A stretch of DNA of 64,000 nucleotides from VMCP01 sp964408945 (GTDB taxonomy: Bacteria; Bacteroidota; Bacteroidia; NS11-12g; UBA955): assembly GCA_964408945.1 (NCBI GenBank), contig CAYPBJ010000005.1:1-64000 (forward strand). Direction: 5' to 3'. The notes below the pieces were generated by a model. That model was given only the letters and a program-made list of their open reading frames with translations. It was not told the DNA's origin and did not search any database. Shown piece by piece: positions 43,776-53,041 of this stretch; within the stretch, counting starts at the first letter, position 1, and each line of letters begins with the position of its first letter. A program made the position numbers and the translations under genes.

Positions 43776-45020
43776 TTAAAAATTCTTTAAGGCATCTGCC
43801 ACCGTAAAGGTACTGCCTCCAATAAATATCATTGACCCATTGTTTTTTGCTAATGAAATGGCTTTGTCAATAGCTTCAGGCATCTGTTGACAATCTTTGG
43901 CGTTCAATCCCAATTCAATGAATTCTTGAGTCATTAAATTAGAATCGTATCCACGTTGAACTTCTGGCTTTACAATTAAATAGGTTGAGTCTTTTGGCAA
44001 CAGCGATAAAATCTTTTTTCGATCTTTATCTTTTACCATGCCCCAAATGAAGATGATATCTCGGGTATTTTTTAAAGAATTTAATTGATCAATAATAAAT
44101 CTAATTCCATCTTCGTTGTGCCCAGTATCACAAATAATTAATGGATTCTGATTAATGATTTCCCATCTTCCACGTAAACCACTAAGTTTTACAATATTTG
44201 AAATGCCATGTTGGTTTAGAGATTCATTTAAAGAGACTCCCATCGATTTCAAGACTTCTACAGCTGTAAATATGGTTGATATATTGAGTTGCTGATATTT
44301 ACCTTTTAATTCAAATTTTTGACGCCACTCCGCAGGAGCATCAATGCTTAAACTAGGGTTACTATCAAATAATTTTGCTTGATTTAGAATTACATTTAAT
44401 GCTTCTTTTGGAATGTCGCGCTGAATAACTGTAGGAGAGGGCCCTTTAATAATCCCAGCCTTTTCAGTGGCTATTTGTTCTAAACGGTCTCCTAATAAAT
44501 CCATGTGATCGAAACCAATGGAAGTAATCACCTTTAGATCACCTTCAATCACATTGGTTGAATCCAATCTTCCGCCCAATCCAACTTCTATGATACCCCA
44601 ATCAATTTTCTGTTGTTTAAAATATTCAAAGGCCATTGCAACAGTAATTTCGAAAAACGAAGGCTTAATATCAATCATTAATTGACGCACAGATTCAACA
44701 AAATCAATCACAAATGCTTCTGAAACGCATTCTCCATCGATCCTTATTCTTTCTCTAAAATCAATTAAATGAGGAGATGTATACAATCCGGTTTTGTATC
44801 CATTTGAGGTCAAAATAGCCGCTAAACTGCTTGATACAGAGCCTTTACCGTTTGTTCCTGCAACATGTATCCATTTAGTAGACACCGTTAAATGAGGATT
44901 CCCCAAAGCTTCTAACAATAAAACAGTATTGGTTATGTCTGTTTTATAAGCAGATTTGCCTTCGTTTTGGAACATAGGCAACTGGCTAAACAAGAAGTCA
45001 ACAGATTCTTGATAGTTCAC
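43776..45020 (-). CDS. folC: Bifunctional folylpolyglutamate/dihydrofolate synthase
   Basis: A 414-residue Mur-ligase-like enzyme that adds glutamate to dihydropteroate and folates. Motifs: WIHVAGTNGKGSVSSSLAAIL (P loop), GLYTSPHLIDFRERI, IIEVGLGGRLDSTNVI, TSIGFDHMDLLGD, and in the C-terminal domain ICDTGHNEDGI. It starts with GTG (45020), 9 nt after the TonB-like gene, so it is co-transcribed with it; this pairing recurs in Bacteroidota. Confidence 0.94.
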   Translation of the reverse strand: MNYQESVDFLFSQLPMFQNEGKSAYKTDITNTVLLLEALGNPHLTVSTKWIHVAGTNGKGSVSSSLAAILTSNGYKTGLYTSPHLIDFRERIRIDGECVSEAFVIDFVESVRQLMIDIKPSFFEITVAMAFEYFKQQKIDWGIIEVGLGGRLDSTNVIEGDLKVITSIGFDHMDLLGDRLEQIATEKAGIIKGPSPTVIQRDIPKEALNVILNQAKLFDSNPSLSIDAPAEWRQKFELKGKYQQLNISTIFTAVEVLKSMGVSLNESLNQHGISNIVKLSGLRGRWEIINQNPLIICDTGHNEDGIRFIIDQLNSLKNTRDIIFIWGMVKDKDRKKILSLLPKDSTYLIVKPEVQRGYDSNLMTQEFIELGLNAKDCQQMPEAIDKAISLAKNNGSMIFIGGSTFTVADALKNF

Positions 45021-45029
45021 AGAACCCTA

Positions 45030-45875
45030 TTAATCAGCTATGGTGTTTTTTACGTTCAGAGAAATTCTGCCTGTTTCAGGACATTTATCTCCAACACGGG
45101 TAAAAGTAGTTTTCGAAATGAAATATTCCATGGCTTGCTTTGCATCGGTATCCAAGCCTTGAAAATTGCTGGAAGGTAATAGTCTCTTGAATCTGGCATT
45201 GCCATTGCAATCCACTGTAACTTCAGCATCGATAGTACCTCTTAACTTTTCTTTCAATTCGCGAACATTGCTGCTAACACTGTAGTTAGCAAATCCAGAA
45301 GCAGTAAAAAAGCCATTTCCAGTATTCTTGGTAACGCGAGTACCCCCATTACCTAAAATACCACCTGTATTGGCACCGCCCCCAAATCCTACATTGCCTT
45401 GTCCACCCTCAATTCCTTTGGGAGATCCATTTCCATCGGTGCCGCGTTTGCCAATTTTAGATTGTAGTCCAGCCAATCGTGAATTAACTTGAGGAGTTTT
45501 ACTTGCTGGCGGATCAATAGGTGGTAGTCCAGTTTCAACGCTTTCGTCAGAAGTATTTACAATATCACCATAGCCTCCAGTTTGAACTGCGCTTGGTGTG
45601 GAAGTTGTAGTAGACGGTTCGGAGGATCCTCCACCCAATTCCGGTGGAAAGTCTGAAGGTCCTCCTTCGTTGGGACTTCCATAGGAAACTTCTTCAAGTC
45701 CAAAATCAAGCATCAATTCACCCGTTTTAGTTTCAAATGGGGGATTGGGCACTCTTATATGGAGCAGGTACATAGCTGCAGTGATAATTAATGAAATTAT
45801 CAAGCTTAATATGGCAGCAATTGTTCGCTGTTGGGTGGTTGTACCCAAACTATTTTCGATAACATACTTCCTCAT
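45030..45875 (-). CDS. TonB-like energy transducer
   Basis: A 281-residue protein with one N-terminal membrane helix (about 20-40), a long Gly/Ser/Pro/Thr-rich periplasmic linker (about 60-200) and a C-terminal domain with IDAEVTVDCNGNARFKRLLPSSNF and FTRVGDKCPETGRISL, the pattern of TonB-type transducers. TonB couples the inner-membrane proton force to outer-membrane transporters. ExbB and ExbD are not in the window. The linker lacks the classical Pro-Glu/Pro-Lys repeats and is rich in glycine instead. Confidence 0.75.
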   Translation of the reverse strand: MRKYVIENSLGTTTQQRTIAAILSLIISLIITAAMYLLHIRVPNPPFETKTGELMLDFGLEEVSYGSPNEGGPSDFPPELGGGSSEPSTTTSTPSAVQTGGYGDIVNTSDESVETGLPPIDPPASKTPQVNSRLAGLQSKIGKRGTDGNGSPKGIEGGQGNVGFGGGANTGGILGNGGTRVTKNTGNGFFTASGFANYSVSSNVRELKEKLRGTIDAEVTVDCNGNARFKRLLPSSNFQGLDTDAKQAMEYFISKTTFTRVGDKCPETGRISLNVKNTIAD

Positions 45876-45885
45876 GGAAATTTAT

Positions 45886-46980
45886 TTATTGAAGGTGAAG
45901 ATTTTGTACAGAAATACTTTGTGTTGGTTGATCTTTAATACTAACGGCAAAATCGCTAGCATCTTTTTCAGTTTCAAAACGTTTTAGAATAATTTTGAGT
46001 AGACTGCTGTTTTTGACTTTGATGTAAGTCGAAGAATACCCCAATTTTTCCCAATGTTTGCATTCCAATTGAGCAGCACTTTCAGTCATGTAAGATCCAC
46101 CCACCACAAAATACCTACCGGCATTTTTAACAATGTTAGATCTATATTCGTCAATAGTAAAAGAAGTTTTTGAAATCGTATCAACCGCGCTAGAAGCCGC
46201 AATTGAATCATTTTTAACTAATTCTTTTGCTTTTGTGCTGATTAATTTTCCATTCACCATTATAAATTCAGGACCTTCATTGTTGACGTTCGGAACTGGA
46301 ATTTGGCTAGCTGTTTGCTGATTGCTCAATACGTTATTCCAACTTAACGACATTAAATAAATGGCACCTACAGATACACTTAAAAGGGCAACACTCGCTG
46401 CAACATTCCAAAATCTTAAACCCCTATGACGTTCGATGGTTTGATCAAGCAACTCTTCATCAACGCTCACAATTGTTGCGTCTTCAGTGTGGTTTTCTTC
46501 TTGAATTGGAGGCGGTACAATACGGACAGATTCCTTTTTTGTTTCTTGGGACGTTAATTTCACTTCCCATTTCAAGGGCATCAATCCAAATGCATGGGCG
46601 TGAAGATTCGATTGATTACGACCAACAAAGAAAATTCCCGATGTAGGATTGAAAAAGAAATTCCCTAAGGATCCAAAACTGAAGTACTTTTTCTGTATAA
46701 GTTGACTTTTAAGTCCGGCAACTTCATCTTTAATTAGCTGAACGGCGTCTTTGTAGGATGAGCCTGTGTGATAAATGACGCATTCAACTAAAAAAGAATC
46801 TTCATTGTTGAATTTTGTGGAGAAGATTAATTGAGAATGCCTTGGCTTGTATTCGCGATTCACAGAATTAGCCGAAGAATCTAATTCCCGAAGGGTAAAA
46901 CTACCCAAATCAGGTATGCTCACGTAATGGTTTTTAGCCAATACTTGAAGTACCCATAATTGAAAATTAGAATTCGACAT
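45886..46980 (-). CDS. HU-CCDC81-like and SPOR domain membrane protein
   Basis: A protein of about 364 residues. The cytoplasmic N-terminus (1 to about 140) has two HU-like (CCDC81-type) halves, with VSIPDLGSFTLRE and FSFGSLGNFFFN as the repeated element. One membrane helix (about 197-215) follows, and the C-terminus (about 295-364) is a SPOR domain that binds denuded peptidoglycan. The layout links something in the cytoplasm to the septal wall, so a division role is likely. Two ATGs adjoin (46983 and 46980); the second lies exactly 4 nt after the -7 box and is preferred. It heads the tonB-like-folC run. Confidence 0.82.
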   Translation of the reverse strand: MSNSNFQLWVLQVLAKNHYVSIPDLGSFTLRELDSSANSVNREYKPRHSQLIFSTKFNNEDSFLVECVIYHTGSSYKDAVQLIKDEVAGLKSQLIQKKYFSFGSLGNFFFNPTSGIFFVGRNQSNLHAHAFGLMPLKWEVKLTSQETKKESVRIVPPPIQEENHTEDATIVSVDEELLDQTIERHRGLRFWNVAASVALLSVSVGAIYLMSLSWNNVLSNQQTASQIPVPNVNNEGPEFIMVNGKLISTKAKELVKNDSIAASSAVDTISKTSFTIDEYRSNIVKNAGRYFVVGGSYMTESAAQLECKHWEKLGYSSTYIKVKNSSLLKIILKRFETEKDASDFAVSIKDQPTQSISVQNLHLQ

Positions 46981-46984
46981 CATA

Positions 46985-46992
46985 CAAATATA
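46985..46992 (-). promoter_or_regulatory. -7 box of the HU/SPOR gene
   Basis: TATATTTG on the minus strand, 1 nt before the first ATG and 4 nt before the second; a TTG at 47013-47015 is 20 nt upstream. Predicts a leaderless start at 46980. Confidence 0.5.
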
Positions 46993-47001
46993 GACTCTTT
47001 A

Positions 47002-48714
47002 TTAAAACAAACCAAGTGAAATACCACCCATCACGGTAATACCGAAGTTGGGTAAACCATACCACATTTGATAATTTCTATTTAGAAGATTACTTCCTTG
47101 TATCCAAACTCTACCTTTTTCTTTAAATCGGTAATCCAGTCTAGCATGAAGATCTAAAACACTGCCCACAGGGTCAACCTTAACTTTGTTATTCTCAAGA
47201 AGAATTTGGTTATTTCTGTTCCCCATTCCAGTTAAACCAACTTTTATTTTAACGGTTTCAATGGGGGTGAAGTGTGCACTAACATCATACATAAGGCTTG
47301 GCAGATGCCAATAAACATCATCTGAACCGTAGTTTAGTACTTTTAAGTTACCACTTACTTTAATTTTTTCACCAAGCATATATTCAGCACCCACTCTGAA
47401 ATAGACCGTTGAAACCGTATTGTAAACAGCCTTTAGCCCTCTAAGCGAATCTATATTGTTGCGAAGGGTGTCAGCTTTATTAGCTACTGAAGCAAACATC
47501 AATTGATCAATGATTGAATTTCCTCCAAAATCCATGTAAAAAAGAGATTGATTAGAAATTTTACCTTTGATTCCAACAAAAACATTGTACTGTTCGTAGG
47601 AATTTTTCAAAACTTGATTCTCTATGAAAAAAGGCATTTGGTCGTGAATTCTACGTATACTATTCTTTCTTAATCCGCCATCAAATCCGCCATACAATTT
47701 CATTTCTAAACCAGTAATTCCTTTCTCAAATTCAATGTGTGCATTCACGTATGTCTTACTTGAGGTACTATCTAGAGTGTTTTGAACGTGATTAACATTT
47801 ATACCACCAATCACATTGAAATCAGTTGGTTTATGGTAAAACTTCACCCTAGGTAGAACATCAATAAATAGTTGATTGCTTTTTTGAGCTATACCCGTAT
47901 CGCTGCGCTGGTTGGTTTGAATATAATTAGCTGATAAGTCGCCAAATATTGAGAATTTTGATAATTTGGAGTTGAATCTCAAAGTCGAGGCTAATTCCAT
48001 CTCTTGATGTCTGAAATTGGTTTCAAACATTTGAGCTGAATTCAACCATCTGAATTCAGGTTTCTTTCTGTTTGCCAATGAGATATAATCAATATTAAAG
48101 CCATAGTTTTGAGCTAATTTGCCTTTTTCACTAATGGAAAATACTCTATCTGAATTTGTTTCTTGAGTAATCCCTGAGTCTTTTCCAAAAAATGTATGCA
48201 GGTCTCTGTGATAGTATAATCGGGTAGTAATGCTAGAATTGTTGAAAAACCTAGATCCACTCATGTCAACTCTAGTATTTCCAACTTTTTGATCTCTCAA
48301 AGCATTATTGGCATTGAAATGCAGTGCTGATAAATTGTAAGCCCATTTATTGTTGGGTCTATTTGATAAAAACAATTCACCCAATAAATGCGAGTTGTTT
48401 CCAGCGCCTAGGCGTAGATAATTTGATAAGTAAACACTGTCTTGACTGCGTTCCTTGATGATTTCTGGAGAAATATTTTGGATGTACTTCTGGGTTGTCC
48501 ACGAAAATTGTGGTGTTTTGAAATCAATGTTAATCTTGGGAGCTTCGGTTTGAGGTACTGCCGGCTCAATATTAATTCGAGAAGCAGATATCAACTTGAT
48601 GTTTGTGCCTGAAACCACATCTCTGCTGCTATTTTCAAAGCCTTTGGGTTTCTCAGTCTGCGCCATCAATTGCCCTGTGCATAGAACAAATGCAGATATT
48701 ATTGCGTATTTCAT
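47002..48714 (-). CDS. Outer-membrane beta-barrel protein (TonB-receptor-like barrel)
   Basis: A 570-residue protein with a Sec signal peptide (cleavage after LMAQ) and about 20 amphipathic strands, ending with the aromatic GISLGLF expected of outer-membrane barrels. The end (GRVWIQGSNLLNRNYQMWYGLPNFG) resembles the last strands of TonB-dependent receptors, but I see no plug domain or TonB box. The gene lies upstream of the HU/SPOR and TonB-like genes. The substrate is unknown. Confidence 0.75.
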   Translation of the reverse strand: MKYAIISAFVLCTGQLMAQTEKPKGFENSSRDVVSGTNIKLISASRINIEPAVPQTEAPKINIDFKTPQFSWTTQKYIQNISPEIIKERSQDSVYLSNYLRLGAGNNSHLLGELFLSNRPNNKWAYNLSALHFNANNALRDQKVGNTRVDMSGSRFFNNSSITTRLYYHRDLHTFFGKDSGITQETNSDRVFSISEKGKLAQNYGFNIDYISLANRKKPEFRWLNSAQMFETNFRHQEMELASTLRFNSKLSKFSIFGDLSANYIQTNQRSDTGIAQKSNQLFIDVLPRVKFYHKPTDFNVIGGINVNHVQNTLDSTSSKTYVNAHIEFEKGITGLEMKLYGGFDGGLRKNSIRRIHDQMPFFIENQVLKNSYEQYNVFVGIKGKISNQSLFYMDFGGNSIIDQLMFASVANKADTLRNNIDSLRGLKAVYNTVSTVYFRVGAEYMLGEKIKVSGNLKVLNYGSDDVYWHLPSLMYDVSAHFTPIETVKIKVGLTGMGNRNNQILLENNKVKVDPVGSVLDLHARLDYRFKEKGRVWIQGSNLLNRNYQMWYGLPNFGITVMGGISLGLF

Positions 48715-48830
48715 TCAATGACAAAATTCATGTTTTAAACGTTGTACTTGTACCCCAAAATTTGGATTGTCTATAAAAGTAAACAAGTTGAAATTGCCGC
48801 TAAATACTTTGAAAAAAATCAAGGAATACC

Positions 48831-48860
48831 TTGTTTAATTGTAAATTATGGTTAACTTTG
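48831..48860 (+). promoter_or_regulatory. rplU-rpmA promoter
   Basis: TTG (48831-48833), 19 nt, TAACTTTG (48853-48860), 15 nt before the rplU ATG. Confidence 0.75.
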
Positions 48861-48875
48861 CAGCCCAATTTCGTC

Positions 48876-49184
48876 ATGTACGCTATAGTAGAAATCGCAG
48901 GAAGACAATACAAAGTGCAGGAGAATTCCTACCTTATTGTCAATCGTCTCGAGGCTGAACAAGGTTCAACCATTGAGTTTGATAAAGTTCTTTTCATAGG
49001 TGGAGATAAAGTTAAAGTAGGTCAACCTACTGTTTCTGGTGCTAAGGTTTCTTGCACCGTAACCAACCATGGTAAAGGTGATAAGGTAATCGTTTTCAAA
49101 AAGAAAAGAAGAAAAGGTTACAAAGTAAAAAACGGTTTCAGACATTATTTGACCCGTTTGAGAATTGAAAAAATTACTGCTTAA
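48876..49184 (+). CDS. rplU: 50S ribosomal protein L21
   Basis: A 102-residue ribosomal protein bL21, recognisable by MYAIVEIAGRQYKV at the N-terminus and FKKKRRKGYKVKNGFRH near the C-terminus. The ATG at 48876 is the family start; an upstream in-frame extension to 48831 overlaps the promoter. It is co-transcribed with rpmA. Confidence 0.97.
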   Translation: MYAIVEIAGRQYKVQENSYLIVNRLEAEQGSTIEFDKVLFIGGDKVKVGQPTVSGAKVSCTVTNHGKGDKVIVFKKKRRKGYKVKNGFRHYLTRLRIEKITA

Positions 49185-49204
49185 TCAATTAATACGAAAA
49201 GAAA

Positions 49205-49465
49205 ATGGCACATAAAAAAGGAGCTGGTAGTACCAAAAACGGCCGTGAGTCTCACAGTAAAAGATTGGGTGTTAAAATTTACGGTGGCCAAATCGTAAAA
49301 GCAGGTAACATCATCGTTCGTCAACGCGGTACCAAGCACCACGCTGATGTTAATGTAGGAATTGGTAAAGATCATACCTTGTTTGCCTTGTCAGACGGTA
49401 TCGTTCAATTCAGCAAAGGTAAAAACGGCAGAAGTTTTGTTTCTGTAGTAGAAGCCCAAGCTTAA
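49205..49465 (+). CDS. rpmA: 50S ribosomal protein L27
   Basis: An 86-residue bL27: MAHKKGAGSTKNGRESHSKR, GGQIVKAGNIIVRQRGTKHH. It lies 20 nt after rplU, the usual pair, and is followed by a terminator. Confidence 0.97.
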   Translation: MAHKKGAGSTKNGRESHSKRLGVKIYGGQIVKAGNIIVRQRGTKHHADVNVGIGKDHTLFALSDGIVQFSKGKNGRSFVSVVEAQA

Positions 49466-49485
49466 TTCATTGAAATAAATAAATA

Positions 49486-49518
49486 AAGCCGTGCTTCTTA
49501 AAGTTGCACGGCTTTTTC
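49486..49518 (+). terminator. Terminator after rpmA
   Basis: AAAGCCGTGC / GCACGGCTTT stem with an 11-nt loop followed by T residues. Confidence 0.85.
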
Positions 49519-49571
49519 TATATAAAGCCTTTCGTATAATCGTATTAGTAAAGTCTAAAAAACCACCAATT

Positions 49572-50090
49572 ATGAGCAACTTAACCATTAAAATGCCGCA
49601 AGACTCATTCACCCAAATGAATGAAATTGTCTTACCAAACGATACAAATACTCTTCATAATTTAATGGGTGGTAAAATGCTTCATTGGATGGATATTTGT
49701 GCAGCCATAGCGGCCCAAAAACACAGCAATAAAATAGTTGTAACCGCCGCCGTAGATTCAGTGTCCTTCAAAGAAGCTATTAAACTTGGCGATGTAGTCA
49801 CACTCAATGCTTATGTCACCCGTTCATTTAATTCTTCTATGGAAGTATTTATTGAGGTTTGGACTCAAAATATCCCTACTGGAGAGAAAATCAAATCCAA
49901 TGAAGCATATTACACTTTCGTTGCTTTAGATAGTAGACACCGTCCAACACCCGTAGCTGCTATTGAGCCTCAGACAGATGTTGAGAAAGAAAAATATGCA
50001 GGTGCTCTTCGCCGCCGACAAGTGCGTCTAATATTAGCGGGAAAAATGAAACCCGAAGATGCTCAAGAACTGAAGAATTTGTTTCTCTAA
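49572..50090 (+). CDS. Acyl-CoA thioesterase (hotdog fold, YciA-like)
   Basis: A 172-residue single-hotdog protein. The ATG at 49572 follows the rpmA terminator. Hallmarks are NDTNTLHNLMGGKMLHWMD (the catalytic Asp/Asn region), VTAAVDSVSFKEAIKLGDVVTLNAYVTR and SMEVFIEVW. The family hydrolyses acyl-CoA to free acid and CoA. It ends 11 nt from the convergent oxygenase gene. Confidence 0.88.
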   Translation: MSNLTIKMPQDSFTQMNEIVLPNDTNTLHNLMGGKMLHWMDICAAIAAQKHSNKIVVTAAVDSVSFKEAIKLGDVVTLNAYVTRSFNSSMEVFIEVWTQNIPTGEKIKSNEAYYTFVALDSRHRPTPVAAIEPQTDVEKEKYAGALRRRQVRLILAGKMKPEDAQELKNLFL

Positions 50091-50101
50091 AGATTGGAAT
50101 C

Positions 50102-51049
50102 TTATTTAATCAATCCAATTTCAGTTAGTCTCTGAATCAGGAATTCATTTGCTGTACAGTCTTCGTATTTTTTTGGATTTTCACTAGATATACAAGATTC
50201 AAGGCAATCTAACCTCACTTCAGGCCTTGGATGTAAAAAGAAGGGAATACTATATCGAGGCTCGTGCCATTTTTCTTGAGGCGGATTAACCACTCTATGA
50301 GTTGTACTGCGCAATTTGTCATTGGTTAATCTTTGTAACATATCACCTACATTGACAACAATGTGGTTTTCTACTTCCGTTACGGGAATATACTGTCCTT
50401 GTTTGTTTAAAACCTCTAGTCCATCTGCAGAGGCACCAACCAACAATGTTATTAGGTTAATATCTTCGTGTTCACCTGCTCTAATTGCATTTAAAGGGTC
50501 AGATGTTATAGGAGGGTAGTGGATGGCTCTTAAAATGGAATTGCCATTGAAGATTCTTTGATCAAAATAAAATTCATCCAAGCCCAAATAGAGAGCGATA
50601 GCTTGCAACATGGTTTTTCCAGTTGATTCTAATGACTGATAAATTTCTTTTCCAGACACATTGAATGCAGTTAGCTCTTCAACCCATTTATTCTCAGGGA
50701 AGCTTGGAGGGTTAGAATCTGCGGAATCAACATATTGGCCGAAGTGCCAAAATTCTTTTAAATCACCTGCATTTCTATCTTTTGCATGTTCTTTACCAAA
50801 CCCAGTGTAACCTCGTTGTCCGCCGCCAGCTGTATCGTCGTATTTAAGTTTAATATCTAACGGAAGCTGAAAAAAATCTTCCACTGATTTGTATAAATTC
50901 TTGAGGATGGTTTCAGAAATTCCGTGATTTCGGATGGCTACAAAGCCAATTTCTTCGTATGCTTTGCCTAGGTTCGTGACGAACTGTTTTTTCTTTTCTG
51001 CGTCGCCAGATACAAAATCAGATAAATCTAGTTTGGGAATTTCGAACAT
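50102..51049 (-). CDS. 2OG-Fe(II) oxygenase, isopenicillin N synthase family
   Basis: A 315-residue non-heme iron oxygenase of the IPNS-like group. The N-terminal DIOX_N region has IPKLDLSDF and GFVAIRNHGI; the iron ligands are His and Asp in GEHEDINLITLL and His in TTHRVVNPP; the 2-oxoglutarate site is RYSIPFF. The substrate is unknown. A near-consensus -7 box (TAACTTCG, one mismatch) ends exactly 4 nt before the ATG. Confidence 0.88.
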   Translation of the reverse strand: MFEIPKLDLSDFVSGDAEKKKQFVTNLGKAYEEIGFVAIRNHGISETILKNLYKSVEDFFQLPLDIKLKYDDTAGGGQRGYTGFGKEHAKDRNAGDLKEFWHFGQYVDSADSNPPSFPENKWVEELTAFNVSGKEIYQSLESTGKTMLQAIALYLGLDEFYFDQRIFNGNSILRAIHYPPITSDPLNAIRAGEHEDINLITLLVGASADGLEVLNKQGQYIPVTEVENHIVVNVGDMLQRLTNDKLRSTTHRVVNPPQEKWHEPRYSIPFFLHPRPEVRLDCLESCISSENPKKYEDCTANEFLIQRLTEIGLIK

Positions 51050-51108
51050 GTTGCGAAGTTAACATTAACATGACGAACCAACAATTGAAAATTAGTTGAA
51101 TGTAATTT

Positions 51109-51339
51109 CTACAAGGAGTGGTTTTCTTGCATACTAATCTCTTCCAGGACAATATTTAAACTGGTTGGATGTGGATTTTGGAAATTACACATAGAACTTC
51201 TTAATGTTTGAAGGTCTCTGATAAGTTCTTGCCAGTCTTGCCTATCGCTGATGTTAACTTGAATATAATCAGTTACTTCAGGGCTGCTTTCATTGTAAAA
51301 ATAAGAGATGATGTCAGTTTCGGTAATGTTTATATTCAT
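51109..51339 (-). CDS. Small protein downstream of ECF sigma factor
   Basis: A 76-residue soluble, acidic protein without membrane segment or metal-binding motif. I do not recognise the family. It lies 45 nt after the sigma factor gene on the same strand, the place where an anti-sigma factor is normally encoded, but it lacks the HCC zinc motif of ZAS anti-sigmas and any transmembrane helix. A regulator of the sigma factor is a guess from position only. Confidence 0.6.
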   Translation of the reverse strand: MNINITETDIISYFYNESSPEVTDYIQVNISDRQDWQELIRDLQTLRSSMCNFQNPHPTSLNIVLEEISMQENHSL

Positions 51340-51384
51340 AGATTTCCGTCTTTAATACAACACAAGAACGGAAGAAGTCTGAAA

Positions 51385-51966
51385 TTATTTTACCCTAACG
51401 CTATTTTTTTCCATCATTTTTCTCAAGTTCATGATGGCGTAGTGCATTCTACCTATACAAGTATTTATGTTTGTATCTGTAATGGCAGCAATTTCTTTAA
51501 AACTAAGATCAGCATAATTTCGAAGTATCAATACTTCTTTTTGTTCGATTGGAAGTTGATGAATCAACTTTGTAATCAAAGATTTTTCATCGTTTTCAAT
51601 CTGAATTTCTTCCTGAGATTTGTCAAAAACCATTAAAGTTTCAAAAATATCATACCCTTCAGAATTTACAACTGAAGGTAATCTCTTGCGCTGTCGAATG
51701 GAGTCAATGGCCAGATTTCGTGCAATTCGAAGTGCCCATGGAAGAAATTTGTCTTCGTGATTGTATTTGCCCGCTCTGATTTGATGAATTACCTTGATGA
51801 AAGTCTCCTGAAAAATGTCTTCAGCGATGTAACGGTCGTTTACAACGTTTAAAATAGAACTAAAGATGCGTTGTTTATGACGCTTCATAAGTGTTTCGAA
51901 TGCGGTTTGGCTTCCTTCAACGTAACGTTGAATCAATACGCCGTCAGCTAAAATAGACTTAGTCAT
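51385..51966 (-). CDS. ECF RNA polymerase sigma factor
   Basis: A sigma-70-family factor of about 193 residues with region 2 (AFETLMKRHKQRIFSSILNVV, then DRYIAEDIFQETFIKV) and region 4 (LPIEQKEVLILRNYADLSFKEIAAIT, then NTCIGRMHYAIMNLRK). It directs transcription of a regulon in response to a signal not visible here. A full Shine-Dalgarno AGGGAGGT (51981 to 51974) lies 7 nt before the ATG at 51966 and 4 nt before 51969; the spacing favours 51966. Confidence 0.93.
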   Translation of the reverse strand: MTKSILADGVLIQRYVEGSQTAFETLMKRHKQRIFSSILNVVNDRYIAEDIFQETFIKVIHQIRAGKYNHEDKFLPWALRIARNLAIDSIRQRKRLPSVVNSEGYDIFETLMVFDKSQEEIQIENDEKSLITKLIHQLPIEQKEVLILRNYADLSFKEIAAITDTNINTCIGRMHYAIMNLRKMMEKNSVRVK

Positions 51967-51973
51967 CATAGAT

Positions 51974-51981
51974 ACCTCCCT
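51974..51981 (-). promoter_or_regulatory. Strong Shine-Dalgarno of the ECF sigma gene
   Basis: AGGGAGGT on the minus strand, well spaced for ATG 51966. Such a strong site is unusual among the genes of this window. Confidence 0.7.
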
Positions 51982-52098
51982 GTTAAGTTTAAATACTAAA
52001 AAATAGGTTTAGGTAAAGATGTGTCTTATAGGCGTTTTGTTGTTATTTAAAACGCAAGGTATAAAAACAAAAATGAAAAAACAAAAAAAAATTAAAAA

Positions 52099-53037
52099 TT
52101 ATAATCTCAAGCCATTTATAAAGTCAGATGATTTCATTTTTGGCTTTCCAGCTACTTGCAATTCAATTACTTCAATATAGAAGTCTAGTGTTTTAACAAA
52201 CAAACGCTTTGAAATCAAGTGAAAAGAATTTCCTAATGATTGTTGGTGTTGAATCTGAATGTCTTTTAGAGTATTCTCTGAAACTAGCTCGCACGATATT
52301 ATTTTAAGATCTCCCCATGGACTTTTTATCCATGCACCCGGATAAGTACTCAATCCACGAACCTTATTATAGAAGTCAATGGAATTCAAGGAATTAGATA
52401 ACTCGCAAAAATCCCTAAATATTTTTGGTGCTAATTTGGGATTTTGGTTTACGATTTGTGCGGTTACTGGTGTCTTCCCTCGGTGAATTTCAATTAATTT
52501 TACCGTAGATACAATAGTTCTACTACCTAATATCATCAGTTTATCGTGAAGTGAACTGGCGTTTTCGTTCGGTAAAATCTCAATGCTTTCACTTAAAATG
52601 ATGTCTCCGGTGTCAATTTCATGTTTTAAAAAAAAGGTGGAGACACCTGTCATTGTTTCACCATTGATTATTGCGTGATTGATAGGCGCAGCTCCTCGAT
52701 AATCTGGGAGTAATGAAGCGTGGAGGTTTACTGTACCTAACTTTGGAGCACTCCAAATAATTTCTGGTAACATTCTAAATGCTATAACAACTCCTAAATC
52801 GACATCCAATGATTTAAACTGTTCAATGAATTCTGTAGATTTTAGTTTTTCGGGCTGCAAGATTAAAAGCCCCATCTCCAGAGCTGTTTTTTTTACATCC
52901 GACATTTGCATTTTTTGACCCCTTCCTGCTGGCTTATCGGGAGCGGTTATTACTGCCGAAATCTCAAATCCAGCTTCAGCAAGAGATTTTAACGATTCAG
53001 CAGCAAATGCAGGTGTTCCAAAAAAGGCAATTTTCAT
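52099..53037 (-). CDS. fmt: Methionyl-tRNA formyltransferase
   Basis: A 312-residue enzyme that formylates initiator Met-tRNA. Motifs: AFFGTPAFAAESL at the N-terminus, the folate and catalytic stretch NLHASLLPDYRGAAPI (104-119) with His106, and Asp142 in HEIDTGDI. The length is normal. The promoter abuts the gene: a -7 box ends 4 nt before the ATG. Confidence 0.96.
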   Translation of the reverse strand: MKIAFFGTPAFAAESLKSLAEAGFEISAVITAPDKPAGRGQKMQMSDVKKTALEMGLLILQPEKLKSTEFIEQFKSLDVDLGVVIAFRMLPEIIWSAPKLGTVNLHASLLPDYRGAAPINHAIINGETMTGVSTFFLKHEIDTGDIILSESIEILPNENASSLHDKLMILGSRTIVSTVKLIEIHRGKTPVTAQIVNQNPKLAPKIFRDFCELSNSLNSIDFYNKVRGLSTYPGAWIKSPWGDLKIISCELVSENTLKDIQIQHQQSLGNSFHLISKRLFVKTLDFYIEVIELQVAGKPKMKSSDFINGLRL

Positions 53038-53041
53038 GGTG

